The notes beneath the pieces are model-generated. The model saw nothing but the letters and a program-made list of their open reading frames with translations, had not been told where the DNA came from and did not search any database. A stretch of DNA of 5,485 bases from positions 1 to 5,485 of the forward strand of contig JAAYEX010000094.1 of NCBI GenBank assembly GCA_012728535.1, written 5' to 3'. This stretch comes from Clostridiaceae bacterium (GTDB lineage Bacteria; Bacillota; Clostridia; Saccharofermentanales; DTU023). The translations under genes and the position numbers were made by a program. This document shows positions 1-5,485 of the stretch, in pieces (position 1 is the first letter of the stretch; every line of letters begins with the position of its first letter).

Positions 1-26
1 AGTAAAGTTACAAAACAGCAATAACG

Positions 27-55
27 TTGAAGCGTAAAGCGTGACGTGTTAATAT
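27..55 (+). promoter_or_regulatory. Sigma-70/sigma-A-type promoter of the upstream structured RNA
   Basis: A -35-like TTGAAG (27-32) and a -10-like TAATAT (50-55) are separated by 17 bp, the optimal spacing for the housekeeping sigma factor. The expected start, about 7 nt beyond the -10, is near 62. That is exactly where the strand begins that forms the long closing helix of the structured RNA. The match between predicted start and helix boundary is the main support; each hexamer alone is only moderately good. An alternative -10, TATAAA at 53-58, gives a 20-bp spacer and is less likely. Confidence 0.5.
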
Positions 56-61
56 AAAAAT

Positions 62-237
62 GCCTGAGATGGATGGCGCTCTCATTTTTGGACCACCGTT
101 TTAAAAAAGGGGAGTCCGTGTTGACGTGGAATGTGAATATGCCTGCTTGCAGGAAATTCTAAGACCACCGCAGGTCACCCACCTGGTTATAAATAGCTGG
201 GTATCAAAAAGGGAGTGCGCCATTTCAGGTCTTTTTT
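62..237 (+). ncRNA. Structured RNA of about 175 nt, 6S-like candidate or terminated leader
   Basis: No convincing reading frame covers this stretch, but it is rich in pairing. CCTGAGATGG (63-72) pairs with CCATTTCAGG (220-229) over ten consecutive positions including one G-U. After a small bulge, 77-83 pairs with 213-219 with one T-T mismatch. The closing helix is followed directly by TC and six T, so it could double as an intrinsic terminator. Inside it I see a hairpin 135-159 capped by a CTTG tetraloop (stem CCTG/CAGG plus GAAT/ATTC), GTGG (126-129) with CCAC (165-168) extending that arm, a hairpin 90-93/114-117, and a hairpin 177-184/195-202. A closing stem, an open centre with a small hairpin on the 3' strand and an apical arm recall 6S RNA, the RNA-polymerase-binding regulator. 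That identity is inferred from shape and size only. It could equally be an attenuator leader of cysS. T-box, SRP, tmRNA and RNase P signatures were looked for and not found. Confidence 0.5.
213..237 (+). terminator. 3' strand of closing helix plus T-run, intrinsic terminator-like
   Basis: The 3' strand (213-229) of the long-range helix is followed within two bases by six consecutive T (232-237). The 5' strand lies far upstream at 63-83, so this is a terminator only if the whole RNA is folded. An alternative pairing of AAGACC (161-166) with GGTCTT (228-233) would compete with the end of the stem and could weaken termination. Termination here would insulate cysS from the upstream promoter or attenuate read-through into it. 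Confidence 0.45.
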
Positions 238-238
238 G

Positions 239-267
239 CTGTTTAATAAATGGCCTTTATTTATAAT
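239..267 (+). promoter_or_regulatory. Possible cysS promoter
   Basis: A perfect -10 TATAAT lies at 262-267. At the 17-bp spacing the -35 position (239-244) reads CTGTTT, which is poor, and there is no TGn extension. Transcription would start near 274 and give a leader of about 45 nt before the cysS ATG. The site lies just after the T-run of the upstream RNA, as expected for a promoter of a separate downstream operon. The consensus TTGACA at 276-281 lies on the wrong side of this -10. Confidence 0.4.
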
Positions 268-315
268 GTCCTGACTTGACAAAGGTGAAGGCCGATTAGA
301 TTTTTTCATGGAGGC
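252..315 (+). promoter_or_regulatory. Alternative pairings around the cysS ribosome binding site
   Basis: The cysS Shine-Dalgarno GGAGG (310-314) sits 4 nt before the ATG at 319. GCCTTTAT (253-260) can pair with ATGGAGGC (308-315) over eight positions, including two G-U pairs, which would cover the ribosome binding site. The same GGCCTT (252-257) can instead pair perfectly with AAGGCC (288-293), and CCTTT (254-258) with AAAGG (281-285). The two folds exclude each other. They matter only for transcripts that begin upstream of 252, such as read-through from the 27-55 promoter. This is read from complementarity alone; no energy was computed. Confidence 0.3.
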
Positions 316-318
316 ATT

Positions 319-1755
319 ATGCGTATTTATAACACTGCAAGTCGTCAAAAGGAAGAGCTGATACCGCTGGAGGAAGGGCACTTCAAGATTTACGCCTGCG
401 GTCCTACCGTTTACGATCTTATGCATTTGGGTAATGCGCGCCCCATAATAACCTTTGATGCTTTACGCCGTTATCTCAAATATAAGGGCTATAAAGTAAC
501 TTACGTGCAAAACTTCACAGATATTGATGACAAGATGATCGACCGCGCCAGACAGAATGATATTACTGTCAGAGAGCTGGCCGACCAGATGATTGAAGAG
601 TATTTTCACGACGCTGACAGCCTTAATGTAATGAGGGCTGACATTCATCCCCGTGCAACTGAATCCATCCCTGCCATTATCGAGTTAATTTCTATGCTCT
701 GTGAAAAGGGTCATGCCTATGTTGCTGATGACGGTGTTTATTTTGAAGTCGCATCTTTCGAAGAATATGGCAAGCTGTCACACCACAAGCTGGAAGATCT
801 GGAGGAAGGCGCCAGCGAGCGCGTCACGGATGTAGAAGGCAAGCGCAGTGCCCTGGACTTTGTCTTGTGGAAATTCAAGAAGGAAGGCGAGCCTTTCTGG
901 GACAGCCCCTGGGGCGAAGGCCGTCCAGGCTGGCACATTGAATGTTCAGCCATGAGCCAGGAGGCTTTAGGTGACACTATTGATATCCACAGCGGTGGCG
1001 TAGATCTGGTTTTTCCACATCATGAGAACGAGATCGCTCAAAGTGAAGCGGCCAGTGGTAAACCTTTTGTCCGCTATTGGATGCACAATGGTTTCGTCAA
1101 TGTAAACCAGATAAAAATGTCTAAATCCAAGGGCAATTTCTTCCTGGTGCGTAATCTGGCAGAACTTTATCCCTACGAAATAATTCGCTACTATATTTTG
1201 CAGTCACACTACCGCATGCCGATCAACTTCACCCTCACCGATGATGAGGATGAGGACAATCCACTGGATGCAGCTGTTACCAGTTACCGTCGTATCCGTA
1301 CTTCGCTGCAGCCGCTCGAACTTGTAGCTAAGAACGCAGACGAATCCGGCGACAGGGAAGTCGATCAGACTCTAGAAGAAGCGATTGCAATCTGCAGGCG
1401 CGAGTGGACAGAGGCTATGGATGACGATCTCAATACTGCCGACGCCATCGCCGCAATCTTTGATCTGGTTCGCGCAGCAAATACCGCTGCAGCCAGTGAG
1501 AAGGCTTCCCGGGCGCTGCTTCTAAATGCCCGTGAGACGATCATTGAGCTCTTTCATACGCTCGGTCTGAATCCTGATGAGCAGGAAGAAGTCATCATCC
1601 CGACCCGGGTTAAGGAACTGGTGGACCTGCGGACGCAAGCTAAGCAGGAGCGCAATTTTGAAGAAGCTGATCGTCTGAGAGATGAAGTCGAGAAACTCGG
1701 TTTCAGGTTGGAAGACACAGCTCAGGGCGTGCAGATTCACTTGCTGGAAGACTAA
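319..1755 (+). CDS. cysS: Cysteinyl-tRNA synthetase
   Basis: This class I aminoacyl-tRNA synthetase activates cysteine with ATP and loads it onto tRNA-Cys in the cytoplasm. The 478-residue product is slightly longer than the usual 460-470. The HIGH motif appears as HLGN (36-39) and KMSKS lies at 266-270. The zinc ligands that select cysteine are all present: C27, C209 (in WHIECSAMS), H234 and E238 (in FPHHENEIAQSEA). The C-terminal tail ERNFEEADRLRDEVEKLGF (444-462), ending in EDTAQGVQ, is the family's anticodon-binding end. A small acidic patch, DDEDED (308-313), follows the catalytic core. The ATG at 319 is preceded by a GGAGG at 310-314. It is the first gene of the packed run, with mrnC 14 nt downstream. 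All key residues are intact and I see no frameshift. Confidence 0.97.
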   Translation: MRIYNTASRQKEELIPLEEGHFKIYACGPTVYDLMHLGNARPIITFDALRRYLKYKGYKVTYVQNFTDIDDKMIDRARQNDITVRELADQMIEEYFHDADSLNVMRADIHPRATESIPAIIELISMLCEKGHAYVADDGVYFEVASFEEYGKLSHHKLEDLEEGASERVTDVEGKRSALDFVLWKFKKEGEPFWDSPWGEGRPGWHIECSAMSQEALGDTIDIHSGGVDLVFPHHENEIAQSEAASGKPFVRYWMHNGFVNVNQIKMSKSKGNFFLVRNLAELYPYEIIRYYILQSHYRMPINFTLTDDEDEDNPLDAAVTSYRRIRTSLQPLELVAKNADESGDREVDQTLEEAIAICRREWTEAMDDDLNTADAIAAIFDLVRAANTAAASEKASRALLLNARETIIELFHTLGLNPDEQEEVIIPTRVKELVDLRTQAKQERNFEEADRLRDEVEKLGFRLEDTAQGVQIHLLED

Positions 1756-1769
1756 TTGGAGTTTTCTCA

Positions 1770-2273
1770 TTGAAAAAAATGAAAAAAGTTGCAGGAAGGC
1801 TTGAAGTTAAGGATAAGAAGGCTTTAGGCAGCTGCATACCTACTATACTTATAGATGAGCCAAGCTACAGTCCTTTGAACAAGCTGCAACTCTTTGACTG
1901 TCCGATTTCCACCTTGGCTTGGATCGGCGATGCAGTTTATGAGCTGGAAATGAGGCTGGCATTGGCCAAACAGACTGAAGCGCCTGCCGGCACCTTGAAT
2001 CTGCGGGCTATTGAAATGGTCAGTGCCAAGGGCCAGTCGGACCTTTTGGAAATACTCCTGCAGGAAGATGATCCCGCCGGGCTCAGCCAGGCGGAAAGGG
2101 CACTCCTGCAAAGAGCGCGCAACTATCACAGCAAGAGCATATCAAAAGGCGCAGAACAGGCGGATTATCGCTCAGCGACCGCGCTGGAAGCACTCCTGGG
2201 GGCGCATATGCTGGCAGGGAACACTGAGCGTGTCGCTGAACTCATCCGTTCCGCCCTGCAGGCTATGAATTAG
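1770..2273 (+). CDS. mrnC: Mini-ribonuclease III (23S rRNA maturation)
   Basis: Mini-III is a dimeric RNase III catalytic domain without a double-stranded-RNA-binding domain; in Bacillus subtilis it trims both ends of 23S rRNA. The 167-residue product has the RNase III signature AWIGDAVYELE at 50-60, with metal-binding D54. VSAKGQSDLLEIL (84-96), LLQRARN (112-118) and DYRSATALEALLGAHML (132-148) follow, the last with acidic E140. No dsRBD follows, as expected. The start is taken as TTG at 1770, because GGAG at 1758-1761 is 8 nt away; the in-frame ATG at 1779 is 17 nt from it. The domain is preceded by about 45 residues beginning with a lysine-rich MKKMKK stretch, longer than the N-terminus of the 143-residue B. 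subtilis enzyme. Its stop TAG is part of the 24-bp palindrome before rlmB. Confidence 0.92.
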   Translation: MKKMKKVAGRLEVKDKKALGSCIPTILIDEPSYSPLNKLQLFDCPISTLAWIGDAVYELEMRLALAKQTEAPAGTLNLRAIEMVSAKGQSDLLEILLQEDDPAGLSQAERALLQRARNYHSKSISKGAEQADYRSATALEALLGAHMLAGNTERVAELIRSALQAMN

Positions 2274-2294
2274 ATCTTCCGGCCGGAAGATCTA
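2271..2294 (+). repeat. Perfect 24-bp palindrome at the mrnC-rlmB junction
   Basis: The half-site TAGATCTTCCGG is followed directly by its exact reverse complement CCGGAAGATCTA, with no spacer or mismatch. The first three bases are the mrnC stop codon. In RNA it would form a 10-bp hairpin with a GGCC loop. No T-run follows, so it is not a classical intrinsic terminator. A TATAAT lies 9 bp downstream. It may be an RNA processing or stability hairpin, or a dimeric protein-binding site over the -35 position of an internal promoter. Confidence 0.85.
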
Positions 2295-2303
2295 CCGTGA
2301 ATC

Positions 2304-2309
2304 TATAAT
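2304..2309 (+). promoter_or_regulatory. TATAAT, possible internal -10 before rlmB
   Basis: A consensus -10 hexamer occurs in the 54-nt gap between mrnC and rlmB. Seventeen bp upstream the sequence is GGCCGG, inside the palindrome and unlike a -35, and no TGn extension is present. If used, transcription would start near 2316, inside the rlmB ribosome binding site, giving an almost leaderless message. It is therefore weak as a constitutive promoter, although an activator bound at the palindrome could compensate. Confidence 0.2.
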
Positions 2310-2327
2310 TCAGAAAGGCTGTAGCAA

Positions 2328-3131
2328 GTGTCGAGAGAAGATGAGCAAAAATTTCAGAGAAACAGGCAAAAGATAGAGCTTGCACCCGGTGAGCAGATTG
2401 AAGGACGCAATCCCCTGCAGGAAGCTTTGCGGGCCGGTCGCAAGGTCAGGCAGCTTTACATTCTGAACAGAGCCAATAAGGTTTCTCAGAGTGATCCACT
2501 GGCAAAGCTGGCAAAGCAAAGCGAAGCCGGTGGCGCCAGCGTTTTCTATGTTGACAGGGCTGCGCTCGATTCCATTGCAATCTCCAATGCCCACCAGGGT
2601 GTGATCGCGATCGTGGAGGAATACGGGTATGCTGACCTTGATGCTGTTCTGCGCGCAGAAGAAGCTGCAGGCACTTCACCTTTTCTCATATTGCTGGACA
2701 ATTTACAGGATGCCCACAATCTGGGAGCAATCCTGCGTATAGCCGACGGTGCAGGTGTCAGCGCCGTACTGATCCCCAAGCACCGCTCAGTTTCGCTTAA
2801 CGCTGTCGTTGCAAAAACTTCGGCCGGGGCTATTGAATACGTGCCGGTTTGTCAGGAAACCAATCTGACGCAGACAGTGCTGAGACTGAAAGAGGCCGGC
2901 TTCTGGATTTACGGCACAAGTGACGCCGCAAAAGACAAGTATTACGATGTCGACTGGAAAGGCAAGGTCGCCCTGATTATCGGCAGTGAAGGCAGGGGTA
3001 TCGGCGAAAAATTGCTCAAGCACTGTGATTTTCAGATCACTATCCCCCAGCGGGGCGAGATCAATTCTCTCAACGCTTCCGTCGCCTGCGGCATAATTAC
3101 TTTTGAAGCTATGCGCCAGCGGGGACTCTAA
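2328..3131 (+). CDS. rlmB: 23S rRNA (guanosine-2'-O-)-methyltransferase RlmB, TrmH/SpoU family
   Basis: This SAM-dependent SPOUT-fold enzyme methylates the 2'-OH of a guanosine in the 23S rRNA peptidyl-transferase region (G2251 in E. coli). The 267-residue product starts with the small substrate-binding domain, recognisable by EGRNPLQEAL (25-34) and HQGVIAIVEEY (89-99). The SpoU catalytic domain has all three motifs: motif 1 DNLQDAHNLGAILRIADG (124-141) with N131 and R137, motif 2 IIGSEGRGI (217-225) with E221, and motif 3 IPQRGEINSLNASVACGI (239-256), part of the trefoil-knot SAM site. The start is GTG at 2328, supported by AAAGG at 2314-2318, 9 nt upstream. The stop overlaps the next start as TAATG. 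The closely related TrmH-type paralogues cannot be excluded, but gene order after mrnC favours RlmB. Confidence 0.93.
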   Translation: MSREDEQKFQRNRQKIELAPGEQIEGRNPLQEALRAGRKVRQLYILNRANKVSQSDPLAKLAKQSEAGGASVFYVDRAALDSIAISNAHQGVIAIVEEYGYADLDAVLRAEEAAGTSPFLILLDNLQDAHNLGAILRIADGAGVSAVLIPKHRSVSLNAVVAKTSAGAIEYVPVCQETNLTQTVLRLKEAGFWIYGTSDAAKDKYYDVDWKGKVALIIGSEGRGIGEKLLKHCDFQITIPQRGEINSLNASVACGIITFEAMRQRGL

Positions 3132-3760
3132 TGCCTGATATTCAAGAACGCGATCTTAAACTCTGGCTTCTCAGTCAGGCTGACGATGAGGAAGCTACAT
3201 CTGAATTATTACGTCTTTATAAAGGTTTGGTACGCAGCGTCGCCCAGCCTTTCTTTCTCCAGGGCGGAGAAAAAGATGACTTGCTCCAGGAAGGCATGAT
3301 CGGACTTTTACAGGCGATTCAGCAATACGATCCTCATCAGAATGCGTCCTTTCGTACTTTTGCCCGTCTGGTCATACAGCGGTCAATGCTGGACGCCGTA
3401 CGTTCTGCATCCCGCAAGCGCCATGAACCGCTCAACCTTTCGATTTCACTGGAAGCGGAGATCGGTGACACAGAATCCGACTCCGGAATAGTTTTGGCTG
3501 ACTTGCTTGAGGATGATGCTCCGGCACCTGATCAGGAAGTGATATCTACAGAACAGCTTGAAGCCTTTCTCGCTTTCATGCAAAATAATCTTAGCGAGCT
3601 GGAGCTCGGTGTTGTAAAAGGTTTGCGTCTGGGTATGAGCTATCAGGAAATAGCTGAAAGTCTGGGACGCAGCAACAAAAGTGTAGATAATGCCGTTCAG
3701 CGCCTGCGCGCAAAATTAAGAGATTATGGAAAGGCGGAAGGCAATGAATTCTCGCAATAA
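3131..3760 (+). CDS. sigH: RNA polymerase sigma factor, SigH/Spo0H family
   Basis: This is an alternative sigma factor that directs RNA polymerase to specific promoters. In spore-formers SigH controls the transition to stationary phase and early sporulation, and in some non-spore-formers competence. The 209-residue product has region 2 from about 24 to 98: KDDLLQEGMIGLLQAIQQYD (48-67) binds core polymerase, and ASFRTFARLVIQRSMLDAVR (72-91) followed by SASRKRHEPLN reads the -10. Region 4 runs from about 152 to 196, with the helix-turn-helix SYQEIAESLGRSNKSVDNAV (170-189) for the -35. The RKRHEPLN and KSVDNA(V/L)QR signatures match SigH rather than ECF factors, which are also shorter. Its ATG overlaps the rlmB stop by one base and no strong Shine-Dalgarno is seen, so re-initiation is likely. 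The yacP gene found before sigH in B. subtilis is missing. No anti-sigma gene is recognisable here. Confidence 0.82.
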   Translation: MPDIQERDLKLWLLSQADDEEATSELLRLYKGLVRSVAQPFFLQGGEKDDLLQEGMIGLLQAIQQYDPHQNASFRTFARLVIQRSMLDAVRSASRKRHEPLNLSISLEAEIGDTESDSGIVLADLLEDDAPAPDQEVISTEQLEAFLAFMQNNLSELELGVVKGLRLGMSYQEIAESLGRSNKSVDNAVQRLRAKLRDYGKAEGNEFSQ

Positions 3761-5105
3761 ATCGCGAAATCTTATCCCGAAACGCTGGATTAGCCTGATG
3801 CTGCTTCTCGCTCTTATTGCGTCGACCTTGCTTAGCAGTGCCTGTAGTTTGCTGGAGTTCGGTACTTCAGAAAGAACTCAAAAGGTAGATGATGAATTGT
3901 TTATAGCACCGGAAAATGGTGAGTATCTTAACGAAGTTGAAACGGTCCACACTTTGATACTGGCTATGAACAACACTGATAAAATTGAATCTATCTGGCG
4001 TCACATCCCAAGCAAGCAGCGCAGTGAAATCAATCTGTCTCTCTTTGTCAGTTATATACGTATATTAAAGCAGGTTATGCCAAATAATGTTGTTTCATTC
4101 TCAAAAGCTACAGCTGAGGAAACTGCAGCCTTGCGTCTGAACATTTCCCGCTCTGTACCTGCCCTGGCCGATGAGGCTGATAGAAGTTCTTTCTGGTACA
4201 TCCATACTCAGGGCAGCAATAATCTGCAGGAAAAATTCGCTGTCAGCATCAATAAGACTGAAGCCGGAGTTCCTTACTTTTCCTCAGCCTGGGTTGCCAA
4301 GCAAGCCTTCCTCTATGACTATATACGTCTTTATTTCAGTGCTTTGGAAGAAGAGAATCCGTCTGCACTTTTCGGCTTATTGCATCAGCAGCATAATACC
4401 CACATGACTACTTATGAACAGGCTGTCGAAAGTCGGGTCGCTGCTTTGCTTTCTTACTATGGAGAGTTCAGCAGCATTCAGTTGCGTTCCTATAAGATAG
4501 TCGAATTAATGCCCGGAAATGCCAGAGTAGTGCAATCCAGCCTTCCTGACGGTTCAGGTAGCCGTACTGTTTCCTTCCGTGAAAATAATGCTGTAGTCAG
4601 TGTAAATGAGAGAATTCCGCAAGTACTGGACTTGAGTGATATTGATATTTATCACAATGATGAATTAAGCTTCAGGCTGGAAAGTTCTACACACAGACTA
4701 TTGTCATCGACCTCTTTACCTAAACTTGGTATCCCGCTTGATATCAGGCTGCTGTCCGAAAACGATGCTGATACAGAAATAGTGACTGAAGGCAAGGACG
4801 TTAATTTCCGTGTCAGCTGGCCCGGAATTCAGATCTATGCTTACGGCTCCTTTAATATAAATGACCAGTTTTTTGATGGCATTATAAAACGCGTGGATCT
4901 CTTCTACTCCGATTATGAAAGCGGAGGCGGTCTCAGTGTCGGAGATCCGATTAATTTACTGTATATCAAGTATCCCTTCGCACGGGAAAATGACTATCTG
5001 ATTCGTGGCGAGAGTTATGGAGTTGACCTGACATTAGCTGTGCAGGTGGAGTCCGACTATATTGCTCGGCTGACTATCCTGTCAGAAGAAGCTCCACTGC
5101 CTTAA
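3744..5105 (+). CDS. Uncharacterised secreted lipoprotein
   Basis: I do not recognise a family. With the chosen start the product has 453 residues. The N-terminus is a lipoprotein signal peptide: basic n-region with R4, K6, R8, K13 and R14, hydrophobic core ISLMLLLALIASTLL, then SSAC with the predicted lipidated cysteine at 34. The mature part should be anchored to the outer face of the membrane. Its first half may contain two similar alpha+beta units, each opening with a helix like TVHTLILAMNNTDKIESIW and FLYDYIRLYFSALEEENPS, which recalls NTF2- or cystatin-like extracellular domains; this is inference. The C-terminal part has a GGLSVGDPINLLYIKYP segment like the 'vGd...yp' turn of many Gram-positive lipoproteins. 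ATG at 3744 is preferred, with AAAGG at 3730-3734; ATG at 3726 would add six residues but lacks a ribosome binding site. The gene overlaps the sigma factor by 17 nt and ends 10 nt before mutM. Confidence 0.85.
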   Translation: MNSRNKSRNLIPKRWISLMLLLALIASTLLSSACSLLEFGTSERTQKVDDELFIAPENGEYLNEVETVHTLILAMNNTDKIESIWRHIPSKQRSEINLSLFVSYIRILKQVMPNNVVSFSKATAEETAALRLNISRSVPALADEADRSSFWYIHTQGSNNLQEKFAVSINKTEAGVPYFSSAWVAKQAFLYDYIRLYFSALEEENPSALFGLLHQQHNTHMTTYEQAVESRVAALLSYYGEFSSIQLRSYKIVELMPGNARVVQSSLPDGSGSRTVSFRENNAVVSVNERIPQVLDLSDIDIYHNDELSFRLESSTHRLLSSTSLPKLGIPLDIRLLSENDADTEIVTEGKDVNFRVSWPGIQIYAYGSFNINDQFFDGIIKRVDLFYSDYESGGGLSVGDPINLLYIKYPFARENDYLIRGESYGVDLTLAVQVESDYIARLTILSEEAPLP

Positions 5106-5115
5106 GGAGCATGGT

Positions 5116-5485
5116 ATGCCTGAACTTCCGGAAGTAGAAACCATACGCAGGAGCCTGGCTCCTCTTTTGCTTGGTAAGCGAGTAGAAGGACTTGAAGTAT
5201 ACAGTCCCGGTGTCGTGATTGAATACGGTAATGTCACTGTTTTGACCGGTATAGTCTTCGCCTTACGTCGACGTGGCAAGTATCTCATGATTGACCTTCG
5301 GGAGGACACAAGCAAACAGAAACATCTGAGTACCATCATGGTGCATTTCCGGATGACAGGAAAATTGCTATACAAAGATCATTTTGAAGATGTGGCCAAG
5401 CATACACACGTCCGCTTTTGCCTGTCGGACACTTTGAGAGAATTGTCTTTTCTCGACTTCAACGATGTGCGTCGTTTCGGCAAGG
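5116..5485 (+). CDS. mutM: Formamidopyrimidine-DNA glycosylase, 5' part (cut by window edge)
   Basis: MutM/Fpg excises 8-oxoguanine and formamidopyrimidines from DNA and nicks the abasic site. Only the first 123 of about 270-280 residues are visible, and the frame is open to the edge. The N-terminus MPELPEVET is diagnostic: after removal of Met, P2 is the Schiff-base nucleophile and E3 is catalytic. K55 in RRRGKYL matches the conserved lysine 57 of E. coli. HFRMTGKL (77-84) carries M80, and DFNDVRRFGK (114-123) carries R119 and F121, the residues that fill the gap left by the flipped base. The C-terminal zinc finger lies outside the window. The start at 5116 has AAGGAG (5104-5109) 6 nt upstream, overlapping the previous stop. 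An out-of-frame ATG at 5111 is not used. Confidence 0.95.
   Translation, partial: MPELPEVETIRRSLAPLLLGKRVEGLEVYSPGVVIEYGNVTVLTGIVFALRRRGKYLMIDLREDTSKQKHLSTIMVHFRMTGKLLYKDHFEDVAKHTHVRFCLSDTLRELSFLDFNDVRRFGK

Noticed and set aside
1..37. C-terminus of an upstream gene (frame 2, ending TAA at 35-37)
   Set aside because: Only eleven codons are visible, they match no known protein end, and the stretch overlaps the -35 of the predicted RNA promoter; too short to support.
276..304. TTGACA at 276-281 as a cysS promoter -35
   Set aside because: The hexamer is perfect, but the best downstream -10 (TAGATT at 297-302) is weak with 15-bp spacing, and the start would fall inside the Shine-Dalgarno.
62..318. 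T-box riboswitch upstream of cysS
   Set aside because: A T-box is expected for some cysS genes, but the conserved AGGGTGGnACCGCG core is absent on the + strand. AAAGGTGAAGGCCG at 281-294 only loosely resembles it, and no specifier loop with a TGC codon in proper context could be built.
187..426. Minus-strand open frame of 79 codons over the leader and cysS start
   Set aside because: It overlaps the well-supported cysS start and the noncoding leader, has no recognisable protein pattern, and no ribosome binding site is evident.
2011..2268. Plus-strand 85-codon frame inside mrnC
   Set aside because: It is an out-of-frame shadow of the conserved Mini-III coding sequence, without its own ribosome binding site or recognisable motif.
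2271..2294. Intrinsic terminator after mrnC
   Set aside because: The hairpin is strong, but the following sequence CCGTGAATC contains no T-run.
3726..3743. Six-residue longer start for the lipoprotein
   Set aside because: The ATG at 3726 lacks an upstream Shine-Dalgarno; the ATG at 3744 has AAAGG at suitable spacing and gives a typical lipoprotein signal peptide.

Overview
The window looks like chromosomal housekeeping DNA of a Bacillota (Firmicutes), probably Clostridia-like. The evidence is the conserved order cysS - mrnC (Mini-RNase III) - rlmB - sigH-type sigma factor, strong GGAGG-type ribosome binding sites, TTG and GTG starts, and moderate GC by eye. No species call is possible from the sequence. 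No mobile element, CRISPR array, tRNA or rRNA was seen.

Layout. Positions 1-318 have no convincing gene. They contain a sigma-70-like promoter (27-55) placed so that transcription would start at about 62. From there a roughly 175-nt segment is closed by a long imperfect helix (63-83 with 213-229) and followed at once by a run of six T (232-237). This looks like an independent structured RNA or a terminated leader. Its long closing stem recalls 6S RNA, but I could not confirm that identity. A second TATAAT (262-267) and a sequence able to cover the cysS Shine-Dalgarno lie between this RNA and cysS.

From 319 to the end all genes are on the + strand and tightly packed, probably one operon: cysS (cysteinyl-tRNA synthetase), mrnC (Mini-III, 23S rRNA maturation), rlmB (23S rRNA 2'-O-methyltransferase), a SigH/Spo0H-family sigma factor, an unrecognised secreted lipoprotein, and the first 123 codons of mutM/fpg (8-oxoguanine DNA glycosylase), which runs off the right edge. 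Junctions are 14 nt, 54 nt, a 1-nt TAATG overlap, a 17-nt overlap and 10 nt. The only sizeable gap, between mrnC and rlmB, holds a perfect 24-bp palindrome that includes the mrnC stop codon and is followed by a TATAAT.

How the genes fit together. The first three serve translation: charging of tRNA-Cys, then processing and methylation of 23S rRNA. The sigma factor is translationally linked to rlmB on one side and to the lipoprotein on the other. The yacP/NYN nuclease gene that sits between rlmB and sigH in Bacillus subtilis is absent here, and a lipoprotein and a base-excision repair glycosylase follow instead. The least explained parts are the upstream RNA/leader, the palindrome and the lipoprotein; the rest is ordinary core-genome content.
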